Source: Anaerobacillus alkalilacustris (GTDB taxonomy: Bacteria > Bacillota > Bacilli > Bacillales > Anaerobacillaceae). Taken from it: 64,000 bases of DNA. The stretch lies in the NCBI RefSeq assembly GCF_001866005.1, contig NZ_MLQR01000045.1:1-64000 (forward strand), written 5' to 3'. The notes under the pieces are model-generated. The model saw only the letters and a program-made list of their open reading frames with translations, had not been told where the DNA came from and ran no database searches. Shown in pieces: positions 34,773-44,262 of the stretch; positions within the stretch are counted from its first letter, which is position 1, and each line of letters begins with the position of its first letter. Both the position numbers and the translations under genes were made by a program.

Positions 34773-34816
34773 AAATAACGGACACGTATCGTCAATATAC
34801 GTGTCCGTTATTTTTG
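34773..34816. terminator. strong bidirectional terminator after fabF
   Basis: AAATAACGGACACGTAT pairs perfectly with ATACGTGTCCGTTATTT around CGTCA, flanked by A and T runs. The rest of the 34525-34874 gap holds only the palindrome above. Confidence 0.88.
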
Positions 34817-34874
34817 CTAACCGAGTAAAACAGGAAAGAATACCTTCTCGGGATTATTCGGTATTTATTAGAAA

Positions 34875-36116
34875 TTAAGCTTCATACTTTTTAAATGCTA
34901 ATGAAACATTATGTCCACCAAACCCTAATGAGTTTGAAATTACGGTATTTACGTCCGCTTTTTTAGCGGTATTTGGCACGTAATCTAAATCTAAATCATC
35001 ATCAGGCGTTTCGTAATTAATGGTAGGTGGGATAATACCATCTTTAATTGCTAATAGGGAGAATAGAGCTTCAATTGCTCCTGCAGCACCTAACATATGT
35101 CCTGTCATTGATTTTGTTGAACTGACAGATAACTTGTAGGCATGTTCTCCGAACACTTCTTTTATAGCAATCGTTTCATATAAATCGTTATAATGTGTAC
35201 TCGTACCATGAGCATTTATATAGTCAACTTGTTCAGGAGCAAGATTAGCATCTTTCAATGCTAGTTTCATTGCTCGTTGTCCACCTTCCCCATTTGGTGC
35301 TGGAGTGGTAATATGATGAGCATCTCCTGTAGCCCCGTAACCAACAATTTCACCATAAATTTTCGCTCCACGTGCTAATGCATGCTCTAATTCTTCTAAA
35401 ATCAATATCCCAGAACCTTCTGCAATGACAAAGCCATCACGATTTTTGTCAAACGGGCGACTTGCTGTATTTGGATCAGGATTTGTAGATAATGCCGTCA
35501 TATTTGAAAAACCAGCGATTGTCATTTCTGTGATTGCAGATTCTGTTCCTCCAGTAACCATCATGTCTACATCGCCATTCTGAATGACACGGTAAGCATC
35601 ACCGATGGAATTAGCACCTGAAGCGCATGCTGTAACAGAACAGTTATTTATCCCTTTTGCACCTAATTCAATTGATACACGTCCAGATGCCATATCCGGA
35701 ATAAGCATTGGGATAATAAATGGGCTAACACGCTTTGGTCCTTTAGATAAGAACTTTTTATGTTGTTCCTCAAATGCGTCTAATCCGCCAATTCCAGAAC
35801 CAATCCAAACACCAATCCGTTCTGGGGCTACATCCTTACCAATTTCTACACCAGAATCAGAAACAGCCATTTTACTAGCAGCAATAGCTAACTGTGTAAA
35901 GCGTGCCATTCTTCTTGCTTCCTTACTGTCCATATATTGTTCAGGAGTAAAATCTTTTAAAACCGCAGCAACTTTTACATTAAAGTTCTCCGTGTCTATC
36001 TTTGTTAAAGGACCAATGCCGGAGACACCTTTTTTAATCTCTTCCCATGTCGTAAAAATATCGTTTCCTAGAGGTGTTACTGCTCCAATCCCTGTAATTA
36101 CTACTCTTTTTTTCAT
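34875..36116 (-). CDS. fabF: beta-ketoacyl-ACP synthase II
   Basis: A 413-residue condensing enzyme of fatty acid elongation. The catalytic Cys is in [15 protein letters not shown], and the two His are in [11 protein letters not shown] and [21 protein letters not shown] closes the thiolase fold. The start MKKRVVIT follows GAGAGGAG; the longer frame overlaps that site. 25 bases after fabH, so one operon. Confidence 0.97.
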   Translation of the reverse strand: MKKRVVITGIGAVTPLGNDIFTTWEEIKKGVSGIGPLTKIDTENFNVKVAAVLKDFTPEQYMDSKEARRMARFTQLAIAASKMAVSDSGVEIGKDVAPERIGVWIGSGIGGLDAFEEQHKKFLSKGPKRVSPFIIPMLIPDMASGRVSIELGAKGINNCSVTACASGANSIGDAYRVIQNGDVDMMVTGGTESAITEMTIAGFSNMTALSTNPDPNTASRPFDKNRDGFVIAEGSGILILEELEHALARGAKIYGEIVGYGATGDAHHITTPAPNGEGGQRAMKLALKDANLAPEQVDYINAHGTSTHYNDLYETIAIKEVFGEHAYKLSVSSTKSMTGHMLGAAGAIEALFSLLAIKDGIIPPTINYETPDDDLDLDYVPNTAKKADVNTVISNSLGFGGHNVSLAFKKYEA

Positions 36117-36141
36117 TGTAAACTCTCCTCTCAAAATATTA

Positions 36142-37086
36142 TTATTTACCCCATCTTAAACAAACCGAGCCCCAAGTTAAACCACCACCAAATCCAACCA
36201 TGACAACGATATCACCATCTTTTATTAGGCCCTTTTCAACCTCAGAGAATAACGCTAACGGTATAGAAGCTGCTGAAGTATTACCGTGTTTCGTGACAGT
36301 CGTTGAAACTTTTTCTTTGTTAAGACCCAGTCTCTCTCTTGCAGCATCAATAATGCGTATGTTCGCTTGATGTGGAATGAGAAAATCGACATCTTCTTTT
36401 TTTAGTCCAGCTTTATATACTACGTTCAAACTAGATTCAGGCATTTGTCTAACAGCAAATTTGAAAACCTCGCGACCATTCATTGTGACTAAATTCGATT
36501 TATTATCAACAAGTAAATGTTTCCCGCCTGTACCATCTGCTCCTAATTCAAAAGATAAAATGCCCTTACCAGGGGGAACCTCACTAAGTACAACAGCACC
36601 TGCTCCATCACCAAATAAAACTGAAGTATTTCGATCTGACCAATCAGTAATTTTAGAAAACTTTTCACTACCAATAATTAAAATATTTTTATATGTATTT
36701 GTTTCGATGAATTGCTTAGCTGTCACCAATGCATATACAAATCCTGAACATGCTGCACTAAGATCCATAGCAGGAATATTCGGTATTTCAAGAGCCTCTT
36801 GAACCATACAAGCTACAGTTGGAAAAACATAATCTGGTGTCGCAGTTGCAACCAAAATCAAATCAATATCTTTAGCATCAAGTGAAGAATCAACTAGTGC
36901 TTTTTGGGCTGCAATTACTGCCATATCAGATGTATCCATTTCGCTATCAGCAATCCTACGTTCTTCAATTCCTGTTCTTGAGCGAATCCATTCATCAGTT
37001 GTATCAACTATTTTTTCTAATTGTTCATTAGTTACTATATTCTCTGGAACATAGGCACCAATACCAATGATACCAACACATTTCAT
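36142..37086 (-). CDS. fabH: beta-ketoacyl-ACP synthase III
   Basis: A 314-residue initiating condensing enzyme. The catalytic triad is visible: Cys in [13 protein letters not shown], His in [10 protein letters not shown], Asn in [19 protein letters not shown] is the C-terminal signature. It condenses acyl-CoA (branched primers in bacilli) with malonyl-ACP. First gene of fabH-fabF, behind a probable FapR operator. AGGGTGG precedes ATG. Confidence 0.97.
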   Translation of the reverse strand: MKCVGIIGIGAYVPENIVTNEQLEKIVDTTDEWIRSRTGIEERRIADSEMDTSDMAVIAAQKALVDSSLDAKDIDLILVATATPDYVFPTVACMVQEALEIPNIPAMDLSAACSGFVYALVTAKQFIETNTYKNILIIGSEKFSKITDWSDRNTSVLFGDGAGAVVLSEVPPGKGILSFELGADGTGGKHLLVDNKSNLVTMNGREVFKFAVRQMPESSLNVVYKAGLKKEDVDFLIPHQANIRIIDAARERLGLNKEKVSTTVTKHGNTSAASIPLALFSEVEKGLIKDGDIVVMVGFGGGLTWGSVCLRWGK

Positions 37087-37106
37087 TATACCACCCTAAC
37101 TTTTCC

Positions 37107-37123
37107 TTATGACTAGGTCATAA
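37107..37123 (-). promoter_or_regulatory. candidate FapR operator upstream of fabH
   Basis: A 17-bp inverted repeat, TTATGAC-CTA-GTCATAA, about 20 bases before the fabH start. Length and centre resemble the FapR box (TTAGTACC-TGATACTAA type). FapR represses fabHF in bacilli and is released by malonyl-CoA. The match is partial. Confidence 0.5.
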
Positions 37124-37178
37124 TATCTCATATATATATTTATTTTACAGGAAACCAATTTAAAAAAAAAGTTATTTC

Positions 37179-37293
37179 ATTGAATTTCATCATTCATTAT
37201 ATTCACCATTAAGATACTATAGCTAGTCCCAGTAACATTCGCAACTTGATATTATTTTACGTGGCTCAGTTGTGGTAATAATGAAACTCAATC
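37179..37293. repeat. R4 MITE-like element
   Basis: Left TTGAATTTCATCATTC and right AATAATGAAACTCAATC form the inverted ends; about 115 bases. Confidence 0.45.
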
Positions 37294-37450
37294 ATTTAAT
37301 AACATTTCCAAGCAGCATGGTCGGTCTATACGTTCAAAAGTATTATAAACGTAAAGTATTGAATATTGAAACAAAAAAGCAAAGAAATAACATATTTTCT
37401 CTATGCCAGTTCTTTGCTGCAGTCTTAATTTTACTTAAATTAATCCTTTA

Positions 37451-38070
37451 TTACAATTTTGTAAAACCAGTCATATTTATAATCTCAACAAACTCAGTTT
37501 CTTCAACAGACTTACTAAACAACTATCCTTGAATTTCGTTATACTCAATTTTTTGCAAAATTAATAACTGTTGAGGTGTTTCAACCGCTTTAGCAACGAC
37601 TGGTTTTGTTTAACTTATGACAGAGTGCAACAATCCCAACTACTATTTCAAAATTTGTTACTTCTATTTGTATATCCTTTACTAAACTCTTATCAATGTT
37701 AATAATATCACATGGTATTTTTCGCAAATAATTAATTGCAGAATAACCTGTTCCAAAATCCGCTAAAGTACTTCAAATGCCTTCGATTAGGCAAATCTGT
37801 TAAATAATTAAAATAATCCATATAATGGATTATTTCATCGAATCAGAATTTATAAATTTCTAACTTGTAAACTGTCTAGCTCCATCGCCTTTCGCTCGTG
37901 ACCAAGGCGCTTGCGCTTTTTCTTCTATATTCTTTTGTTTTGTTATATCTCGTAAATTAAAGACAACCCATTTATAAAACGGTCTCTTAAATAATTAGTA
38001 GCACTTAATTCACACCATACTAAAAAGCCATTTTTATGTTTTCATTAATTACGTTGAAACTGAAAAAATT
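37451..38070 (-). pseudogene. relic of a PAS-GGDEF-EAL gene, deleted and repeat-interrupted
   Basis: Read on the minus strand. A PAS fragment (KHKNGFLVWCELSATNYL) precedes an R1 insert; then comes the GGDEF start DYFNYLTDLPNRRHLK, which joins directly to the EAL late half DFGTGYSAINYLRKIPCDI. CHKLNKT follows, then a frameshift, VVAKAVETPQQLLILQKIE, EIQG and an in-frame stop, ending TGFTKL. Every piece aligns by eye with the 17.3-19.6 kb protein. Most of GGDEF and the first half of EAL are gone, and R2 replaces everything before the PAS fragment. The gene is dead. Confidence 0.88.
37846..37924 (-). repeat. R1 repeat, short form, inside the EAL relic
   Basis: CAGAATTTATAAATTTCTAA, ACTGTCTAGCTCC and GTGACCAAGGCGCTTGCGC. 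It separates the PAS piece (ends ..KQKNIEE) from the GGDEF piece (starts DEIIHYMDYFNYL), so its borders can be read directly. Confidence 0.9.
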
Positions 38071-38071
38071 T

Positions 38072-38207
38072 ATCTGAATTTTTTTTAGGATAAAAGATTC
38101 CCACCTCTAAGCGTAGCGTAGCTCGGATTTTCCAATCAGGTGGAGTAGACTCTCCACCTGATTTTCCGATGTTTCAGCTTGCTGAAACGAGTTCACTTCG
38201 GTAAACG
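38072..38207 (+). repeat. R2 repeat, three hairpins
   Basis: CCCACCTCTAAGCGTAGCGT, CAGGTGGAGTAGACTCTCCA with CCTG, and GTTTCAGCTTGCTGAAACGA. Left part TCTGAATTTTTTTTAGGAT matches the 28-kb copy. Confidence 0.88.
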
Positions 38208-38290
38208 TAAAAGTGAATATTATGATACAATCTCATTAATAAATATTCACGATATTGATATTATTAATTATGATTAAAGGGGTTATTTTC

Positions 38291-39352
38291 ATGGGAAGTA
38301 CATACGTTTTCCGACTTCTCGAAACTGCGGTTGTCGGTTTTATTGGTGGATACTTATTTAGTATCATCCATCTTCCGTTACCATGGATGTTAGGGTCATT
38401 AACGTTTGTTATGGTTTGGCAAGGACTGATGAAGCGAAAGTCATATTGGCCTGGTTCCATAAAAAATAGTGGGTTAATTATTTTAGGTATTTATTTTGGA
38501 TTATATTTTTCAAAGGAAACATTTTTAACAGTTGGTCCCTATTTTCTTCCTTACCTAATATCAACCTTCCTCCTTATACTTTTCAGTATTTTACTAAGTT
38601 CAGTTGTAACTAGGTGGATAAATGTAGATAAAATTACTAGTGCTTTCGGTTCTATTCCAGGTGGGATTACAGAAATGGTAATTGCTAGTGAAGCTCTAAA
38701 TGCTAAATCTTCATTTGTATTAATTTTTCAAACTGTTAGGTTACTTACCGTTTTATTTTTGGTACCAAGTACGATTACTTATATTTTCAATGAACGAAGC
38801 TATTCTAGCTATGAGTGGTCAACAGCAACAGTGTTTAGTTTTGGAAATTGGAATTTATTATGGTTTGTAATCCCCGTAGTTATGGGAATATTATTTCGAA
38901 ATAAATTACCAGCCGGTACAGTAATAATACCACTAATAATTACAGCACTAATGAACATAAGTATGATCAACTTATCAATCCTTCCCTCTTTTTTATTAAT
39001 TTTAGCACAAGTAGCAGTAGGAATTGGATTAGGTAAAAATATTTCTTTTAGCGACTTGAGACTTGGTGGGAAATATTGTTTCGTTTATTTTGGAGTTTCT
39101 CTTGCCCTTATTTTTGTTTCGTTTGGTTTAGGAGGATTGTTAGCACACTTTACTACTCTAAATCTGTCAACGGCTATTTTAAGTATTGCACCTGGAGGTT
39201 TAATTGAAATGGTGTTAACAGCTTCTATTATCGGTGGGGACCCTGCCATAGTTAGTGCCCTACAATTAACAAGAATCCTTGTAATCGTTATGTTTGTCCC
39301 TTCAGTTTTAAAATGGTATTTCAAAAAAACGGAAATACAAAACGCGGCATAA
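38291..39352 (+). CDS. AbrB-family (PF05145) membrane transporter-like protein
   Basis: A 353-residue polytopic protein of the duplicated AbrB type, sometimes named ammonia monooxygenase-like. The repeat motif occurs twice: FGSIPGGITEMVIASEALNAKSSFVLIFQTVRLL and LSIAPGGLIEMVLTASIIGGDPAIVSALQLTRIL. About ten membrane helices. Substrate unknown. The ATG (MGSTYVF) follows AAAGGGG; the first twelve codons of the longer frame are dropped. R2 copies flank it in inverted orientation, and the right copy abuts the stop codon. Confidence 0.85.
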   Translation: MGSTYVFRLLETAVVGFIGGYLFSIIHLPLPWMLGSLTFVMVWQGLMKRKSYWPGSIKNSGLIILGIYFGLYFSKETFLTVGPYFLPYLISTFLLILFSILLSSVVTRWINVDKITSAFGSIPGGITEMVIASEALNAKSSFVLIFQTVRLLTVLFLVPSTITYIFNERSYSSYEWSTATVFSFGNWNLLWFVIPVVMGILFRNKLPAGTVIIPLIITALMNISMINLSILPSFLLILAQVAVGIGLGKNISFSDLRLGGKYCFVYFGVSLALIFVSFGLGGLLAHFTTLNLSTAILSIAPGGLIEMVLTASIIGGDPAIVSALQLTRILVIVMFVPSVLKWYFKKTEIQNAA

Positions 39353-39470
39353 CACCTCAGAAAACTCGTTCTAGCTTCGCTAGAACATCAGAAATTTAGA
39401 TAGAGTCACAACTCCACCTGAATGGAAATTCCCTACGCTACGCTTAGAGGTGGGGGTCTATGACCCTAAA
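39352..39470 (-). repeat. R2 repeat, reverse orientation
   Basis: On the minus strand: CCCCCACCTCTAAGCGTAGC, ATTCAGGTGGAGTTGTGAC, and GTTCTAGCGAAGCTAGAACG. The last hairpin uses TTCTAGC/GCTAGAA in place of TTTCAGC/GCTGAAA, a paired change. Confidence 0.85.
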
Positions 39471-39489
39471 TTCTGATTATAAAAATAAA

Positions 39490-39531
39490 GCAAAAGACGA
39501 CAGATAAAAACGTATATCTGTCGTCTTTTTG
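39490..39531. terminator. strong bidirectional terminator
   Basis: AAAAGACGACAGATA pairs with TATCTGTCGTCTTTT around AAAACGTA. It closes the transporter gene on the plus strand. Confidence 0.88.
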
Positions 39532-39555
39532 TTTGTGCCTAAATCCAATTTTGTT

Positions 39556-39633
39556 TCAATACTCTCTTCGTGGAAATAATAGTAAGCCGTCTAGAAGAAA
39601 ACCATAGTTGGAAATCATTTCACTAATTGGCAC
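39556..39633 (-). CDS. possible 25-residue peptide
   Basis: GTG start six bases after GGGGTGA, reading MPISEMISNYGFLLDGLLLF then PRREY. A short hydrophobic peptide just upstream of a strong terminator. It may be chance; no homologue is recognised. Confidence 0.2.
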   Translation of the reverse strand: MPISEMISNYGFLLDGLLLFPRREY

Positions 39634-39768
39634 TAAAATCACCCCATTCCTGATAGTATTATTTCCAAAAAATTAAAGAAGAAAGCACAATAAGAATGTA
39701 TTTATTAAGATTTATATTTATTCCCAAAATATGTGCCAAAAAAGAAATGTTGTATGAAGGTACTATAT

Positions 39769-39918
39769 TTAATTATCATCCTCAATTTGATTGATTCTTT
39801 CAGTTTCAATACTTGAATCTGTAGGAACGTAACCATACCCTGTTTCACTAATCTCTATTGAGTGTGGTTCTTGCTGATTATTTTTTAGTTTATTAATTTC
39901 TGAAGACTTTTTTTTCAA
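39769..39918 (-). CDS. 49-residue acidic small protein
   Basis: TTG start eight bases after GAGGTG. It reads MKKKSSEINKLKNNQQEPHS and continues to QIEDDN. Strongly hydrophilic and probably disordered, with a GYGYVP centre. The ribosome site and codon pattern support a real gene. Perhaps a small spore protein, but no family is recognised. It is divergent from the PGDYG-like gene. Confidence 0.5.
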   Translation of the reverse strand: MKKKSSEINKLKNNQQEPHSIEISETGYGYVPTDSSIETERINQIEDDN

Positions 39919-40107
39919 GTAAACACCTCATTTTTAAAATTAATGAATATTATTCTGCTCGGTTTATGAAGTTCATGAAAATAGTAAAACGATACTTTAT
40001 CATTATTCCAAATGACTTCGTTATTATACTTACTAGAGTGTCACGGTTTTTTTATATAATGAATACTCTGTCCTAGGGGCGCTAATTAAGATAGGGGGTG
40101 AGTTAAC

Positions 40108-40356
40108 ATGCCAAAATTTAGAAGAAAGCCAGTCATTGTAGAAGCTGTTAAAATTACTAGCCCAATAACTATTGAAACGGCTGAAGGAACATTAACTGGT
40201 AAGGCGGGAGATTATTTAATAACACATGCTGATGGTGCGCAATATCCATGCAATGCTGACACTTTTAAACAAACATACGAACCCATAAGAGTAGATATAA
40301 GGACATTCGTGTATAAAGTATTAAGAAAAGTAAAGCACAAACTAAAAACTCAGTAA
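40108..40356 (+). CDS. PGDYG-like small protein
   Basis: An 82-residue basic protein: MPKFRRKPVIVEAVKI, then GKAGDYLITHADGAQYPCNADTFKQTYEPI, the pattern of short phage-associated PGDYG-domain proteins. GGGGGTGA precedes ATG. No other phage gene is nearby, so it is likely a domesticated stray. Function unknown. Confidence 0.6.
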   Translation: MPKFRRKPVIVEAVKITSPITIETAEGTLTGKAGDYLITHADGAQYPCNADTFKQTYEPIRVDIRTFVYKVLRKVKHKLKTQ

Positions 40357-40472
40357 AAAATTCAAAAAGTTCATTAATCTTTTTAGGTTTACATGTAACC
40401 CTGAAGTATAATAATACTCCAGGGTTCACTTGAAAATACGACTCTTAAGTACAAGAAAAATTCAACTGAATT

Positions 40473-41936
40473 TTACGAATTGGGCATTGTAATGGTAAAA
40501 GTTGTTCCATGATTAACCTCACTATCTACAAAAATTGTACCTTTATGATCATGAATTATTTTAAAACAAACCATTAATCCTAAACCATTTCCATACTCTT
40601 TTGTCGAATAAAATGGTTCTCCAAGATGTTGTAACTTTTCTTTTGGTATACCCACACCTTCATCTTGAAAATCAATACTCACCGTTTTTTTATTTTGCCT
40701 TACTCTAATATAAAGATTTCCTCCAGTTGGCATCGCTTCAATCGCGTTCTTAACAAGATTTAGAAATACTTGTTTTAACTGGTTTTCATCACATTCGACA
40801 ATAATCTCGTCTGAATTAAAGTCAGTTATTATTACAACTCGTTTATATTTAGCCTCTGTTTTAAGGAATGTTATAGTATGATTAAGGATTGAAATTAGAT
40901 TTTTCTGATTAAATTTTAAGATCTTTGGTTTAGCTAATAACATAAACTCGTCTACAATAAAATCAATCCGCTCAATCTCATCTAATAATATGTCAAAATA
41001 TTGTTGCTTTTCTTCTTCTATCGTTTCATCTTTTAAAAATTCTGTATATCCCCTTAACGAGGTTAAAGGATTACGAATTTCATGCGCTACTCCAGCTGCT
41101 AGTTCTCCAATAAGTGCAAGTTTTTCAGACCTTAATATCATTTCTTCAACTTTTTTTCTGTCTGAAATATCTTTACGGATTGCAACATATTGATAAGGTT
41201 TGCCTTTATCATTCAAAAAAGGAACAATCGTCGTATCTACCCAATATTCCTTTCCATCTTTCGTAACATTTTTCACTTCACCTTTCCAAATATTACCTTT
41301 TCCGATCTTCTTCCACATTTCTTTAAAAAAGCTTGGTCGATGATAGCTAGAGTTTAATATGCTATGACTTCGACCTATTAATTCTTCACGACTATATTTT
41401 GAAATTTCACAAAATGTATCATTCACATATGTAATAATTCCTTTATTATCAGTAATTGCTAAAATCGAAGAGGCATCTAATGCGTGTTTTATATCTGCTA
41501 ATTCTTTATTAGTATTCGCTAATACTTTTAATGTGTTTTTCAAATTTTCTTCAGTAGCTTTTCTGTCGGTAATATCAGTGCGAATTGATATATACTGATA
41601 CGGTTTCCCGTGTTTATCTAAAAAAGGAACGATCGTTGTATGAACCCAGTAGTACGTTCCGTCTTTGGATTTATTTTTAATTTCACCGGTCCATACAATC
41701 CCTTTTAATATTGTCTTATACATTGTGTGAAAGAATTGTTTATGATGATGACCTGAATTAAGGATTCGATGATCCTGTCCGATTAATTCTTCACGGGTGT
41801 ATTTTGATATGGTACAAAATTTATCATTCACATAAATAATTTCACCTTTACAATCAGTTATAGCGATTATTGTAGTTGCATCTAATGCATATTTAATATC
41901 AGTGGTAAAATTACTAAAAGCGTTTGTAGAATCCAA
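40473..41936 (-). CDS. two-PAS sensor histidine kinase (KinE/KinA-like)
   Basis: A 487-residue cytosolic kinase. Two near-duplicate PAS-PAC units (about 10-130 and 140-260; each with TREELIG or SREELIG, HSILNS/HRILNS, and PYQYxxIR) are followed by HisKA with the phospho-His in GVAHEIRNPLTSLRG and HATPase boxes NLVKNAIEAMP, DEGVGIPKEKL, GNGLGLMVC. No membrane helix. Resembles sporulation kinases feeding Spo0F (inference). No partner response regulator is adjacent, as usual for those kinases. Start TTG, after AGAGGA. Confidence 0.9.
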   Translation of the reverse strand: MDSTNAFSNFTTDIKYALDATTIIAITDCKGEIIYVNDKFCTISKYTREELIGQDHRILNSGHHHKQFFHTMYKTILKGIVWTGEIKNKSKDGTYYWVHTTIVPFLDKHGKPYQYISIRTDITDRKATEENLKNTLKVLANTNKELADIKHALDASSILAITDNKGIITYVNDTFCEISKYSREELIGRSHSILNSSYHRPSFFKEMWKKIGKGNIWKGEVKNVTKDGKEYWVDTTIVPFLNDKGKPYQYVAIRKDISDRKKVEEMILRSEKLALIGELAAGVAHEIRNPLTSLRGYTEFLKDETIEEEKQQYFDILLDEIERIDFIVDEFMLLAKPKILKFNQKNLISILNHTITFLKTEAKYKRVVIITDFNSDEIIVECDENQLKQVFLNLVKNAIEAMPTGGNLYIRVRQNKKTVSIDFQDEGVGIPKEKLQHLGEPFYSTKEYGNGLGLMVCFKIIHDHKGTIFVDSEVNHGTTFTITMPNS

Positions 41937-42091
41937 TTCATTTTCCTCTTTTCCTGTTCGTACGCTATTGTCTTTTTTCTATTATGCACCATACAAAAAC
42001 ACTATGTCCATAGTGTTTTTTGACAAGAAGTCAAAGTACTATTTTGTAAATTACTAAATTGAGTAGAAAACATGACTTTGCATTTATCATT

Positions 42092-42126
42092 TAAAAGGGA
42101 CGAAACCAAGTGGTTTCGTCCCTTTA
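42092..42126. terminator. bidirectional terminator
   Basis: AAAGGGACGAAACC pairs perfectly with GGTTTCGTCCCTTT around AAGT, between the kinase and the next gene. The 42127-42392 stretch has only an in-frame extension of the gene to its right. Confidence 0.85.
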
Positions 42127-42392
42127 TGTTCAAAGTTAATAACTTGAAAATTCTACTTTAGGATATTTCCTATCCCTGTGACATTTCGTAAACTTTTCAA
42201 GTACAGTTCATAAGATCTCATTTGAGTTGTTTTTGTTTTTTTCCATAATGACAAATAAATGTATTATGAACCGGGTGTATGGCACATGGTGGTCTCGTTA
42301 ACTTGCTTCTTCAATTTCTCTTCAAATCGCTCGATAAGCTTTATTTTCTTCTGATTGATAGAAATATTACGATCATTTATTACACTTGTAAC

Positions 42393-42650
42393 TTATTCAT
42401 GTTCTTCATATAAAGAGATAATTGCAGGGTTCAATAATGAAATATTAGAAAAGTCTAAATTTTCAAGTGGATGTCCATTTGTATAAGACATTATTTCTTC
42501 TTCAATTTTTGTTAGATCTTCATTAATATTGTCAAAGTTTTCATTACTGAAACTTAATTCAGCAACTTTATCACGTAACATTTGACGAGTTTCGGTTAAT
42601 ATATATAGCTTTTCTAACTTTTCAAAGTATGTTAAAGAGTTTTGTTCCAT
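42393..42650 (-). CDS. hypothetical small protein, perhaps stop-truncated
   Basis: An 85-residue acidic helical protein (MEQNSLTYFEKLEKLYILTE ... SLYEEHE). AGGAGGGG is four bases before the ATG, so translation is likely. After the stop the same frame stays open for about 38 more codons (VTSVINDRNISINQKKIKLI...). The native protein may have been longer. No family recognised. Confidence 0.55.
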   Translation of the reverse strand: MEQNSLTYFEKLEKLYILTETRQMLRDKVAELSFSNENFDNINEDLTKIEEEIMSYTNGHPLENLDFSNISLLNPAIISLYEEHE

Positions 42651-42836
42651 ACTACCCCTCCTGATTATAAAGTTTAACTCCACTGATTTTAAAAGTACTA
42701 CCACTACAATAACGAGATATGAATTATTTTTTACCGATTTATATAATTTATTCGATTGATCAATTATGAATAAAGTAAAATTTTCCTGATTATCGACCTC
42801 TATGTTTAGAAAAAAGAAAATAATTTTATTTATACC

Positions 42837-42956
42837 GAGTGAAATTCATAATTACCTAAATGGAGCTACAAAAGTATAAATGTTGTTCAAACGGTCTTCA
42901 TCCAACAACATTTAGTATCAGAGTAGCAAAAATAAACAATTATGAAATTCATTAAC
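42837..42956. repeat. R4 MITE-like element
   Basis: GAGTGAAATTCATAATTA on the left and ATTATGAAATTCATTAAC on the right. Inside, AATGTTGTT opposes AACAACATT. Confidence 0.5.
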
Positions 42957-42999
42957 TAGGAAAAATTAAAAGGAGACTTTGAAGGAAGGTGATAAAATC

Positions 43000-43260
43000 A
43001 TGGAAATCGATGCTATTAGAGATCAAATTACAATTGAAGATGAAAATGGCAATATAAAGGACTACAATGTTGAGGGGTTATTTGATATGGAAGATAACTC
43101 TTATGTCCTACTTTCAGATGATGGTGAAACAATTCTTATGAGAATTGAAGATCAAGATAACGAACAATTTTTAGTGGGGATTACCGATCCAGACGAGAGA
43201 GACTCGATTTTAACTGCTTATGAACTTGCGGTAGATGCAGAGCCGACAGAAATCCAATAA
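43000..43260 (+). CDS. DUF1292 family protein (YrzB-like)
   Basis: An 86-residue acidic DUF1292 protein: RDQITIEDENGNIKDYNVEGLFDMEDNSYVLLS and the later LVGITDPDERDSILTAYELA. Widespread in Firmicutes, function unknown. In bacilli YrzB usually sits with yrrK and yrzL, so this isolated copy is an additional paralogue. GGAAGGTGA before ATG. Confidence 0.85.
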   Translation: MEIDAIRDQITIEDENGNIKDYNVEGLFDMEDNSYVLLSDDGETILMRIEDQDNEQFLVGITDPDERDSILTAYELAVDAEPTEIQ

Positions 43261-43330
43261 AACTGAACGGTACAATCAGTAGAAGTTTTTTCACTGATAT
43301 TAGATTGTGTGATCACATAGCGGCAGTTAA

Positions 43331-43490
43331 ACACAAAATGTTTAATCAAAATGATTTGTACTTAAGGTTCATAGACCCCCACCTCTAAGCGTAACGTAGG
43401 TGGAATTTTCCAATCAGGTGAAGTAGACTCTCCACCTGATTTTCCAATGTTTCAGCTTGTTGAAACGAGTTCACTTGGTAAACTTTTATA
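43331..43490 (+). repeat. R2 repeat, three hairpins, long left arm
   Basis: ATTTGTACTTAAGGTTCATA, CCCACCTCTAAGCGTAACGT, CAGGTGAAGTAGACTCTCCA with CCTG, GTTTCAGCTTGTTGAAACGA. The left arm is shared with the 53-kb copy. The remaining 43491-43826 shows no gene. Confidence 0.85.
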
Positions 43491-43826
43491 AGAACCATTT
43501 AGAGCAATTACTAGTTTTGACAATGGCTCAGAAGAATGAGTCGCTAAATGAAGCATTTCTTGAGAGGGTTTTTCCTCTCTTTACCTTACCAAGTAAGTGA
43601 TCTAGTTTAAATAATGAATAATTAGATTGTGTAAATGAAAAAAATAAAAATCCGTATACCCAAACAAAAGCACACCTTTTCATCATTAAAACAACACATT
43701 TTATAATGGAAGAAACTTCCTAACTTATGGTTATGTAATATCAAAATTTTGTAAGACATATTTAAAAAAACAAAACACATAATAGTCTTGTTTCGAAAAA
43801 CAAATTCAATTTGGAGGTTAGATCTT

Positions 43827-44234
43827 ATGAACACTATGATGCCACAAGGTACTTCGGTCCAACAAATTAATGAATGTCGTCAGCAAGCTCAACAATTAAT
43901 GCACCAAACTCAACAAGGTACTCAACAGTACAAACAAATGATGCAGCAAGAACAACAGAACATCCAAATGTTAGAGCAATTGCTACAACGCGAAAGACAA
44001 GCAGTTCAATATATTCAACAGTCTTTACAAGGGCATGACCAAGCTCTAAGACAGTGTCAACAAATTATCCAAACATGTAATCAAATAGAAAGTCAAATTG
44101 GGCATCAACAAACGAGCATGATACACTCATATCAACCAATACACCAACAAACTCAACCTTCTATGATTAATCAAATGCAGCATCAAATGCCTAGTCAACC
44201 ACAATACCAAATGAGCAATATCCAACAACAATAA
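43827..44234 (+). CDS. glutamine-rich protein, possibly spore coat
   Basis: A 135-residue protein that is about one third glutamine (MMPQGTSVQQINECRQQAQQ...). A helical Q/M-rich half may form a coiled coil with two Cys (QCQQIIQTCNQ), and a low-complexity QPxHQQ tail follows. TTGGAGG precedes ATG. Composition resembles small spore coat proteins of bacilli, but I cannot name a family. A hairpin (AATAGCTG / CAGCTATT) follows the stop. Confidence 0.6.
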   Translation: MNTMMPQGTSVQQINECRQQAQQLMHQTQQGTQQYKQMMQQEQQNIQMLEQLLQRERQAVQYIQQSLQGHDQALRQCQQIIQTCNQIESQIGHQQTSMIHSYQPIHQQTQPSMINQMQHQMPSQPQYQMSNIQQQ

Positions 44235-44262
44235 CGATTAAATAGCTGGCTTTCTAAGTCAG

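Noticed and set aside
37272-37532. 86-codon plus-strand ORF after fabH
   Set aside because: No ribosome site, overlaps an R4 element and the minus-strand EAL relic, and the protein looks random.
43505-43545. RAITSFDNGSEE-like translation resembling the DDE region of IS30/IS3 transposases
   Set aside because: Only about twelve residues before a stop with no flanking match; chance cannot be excluded.
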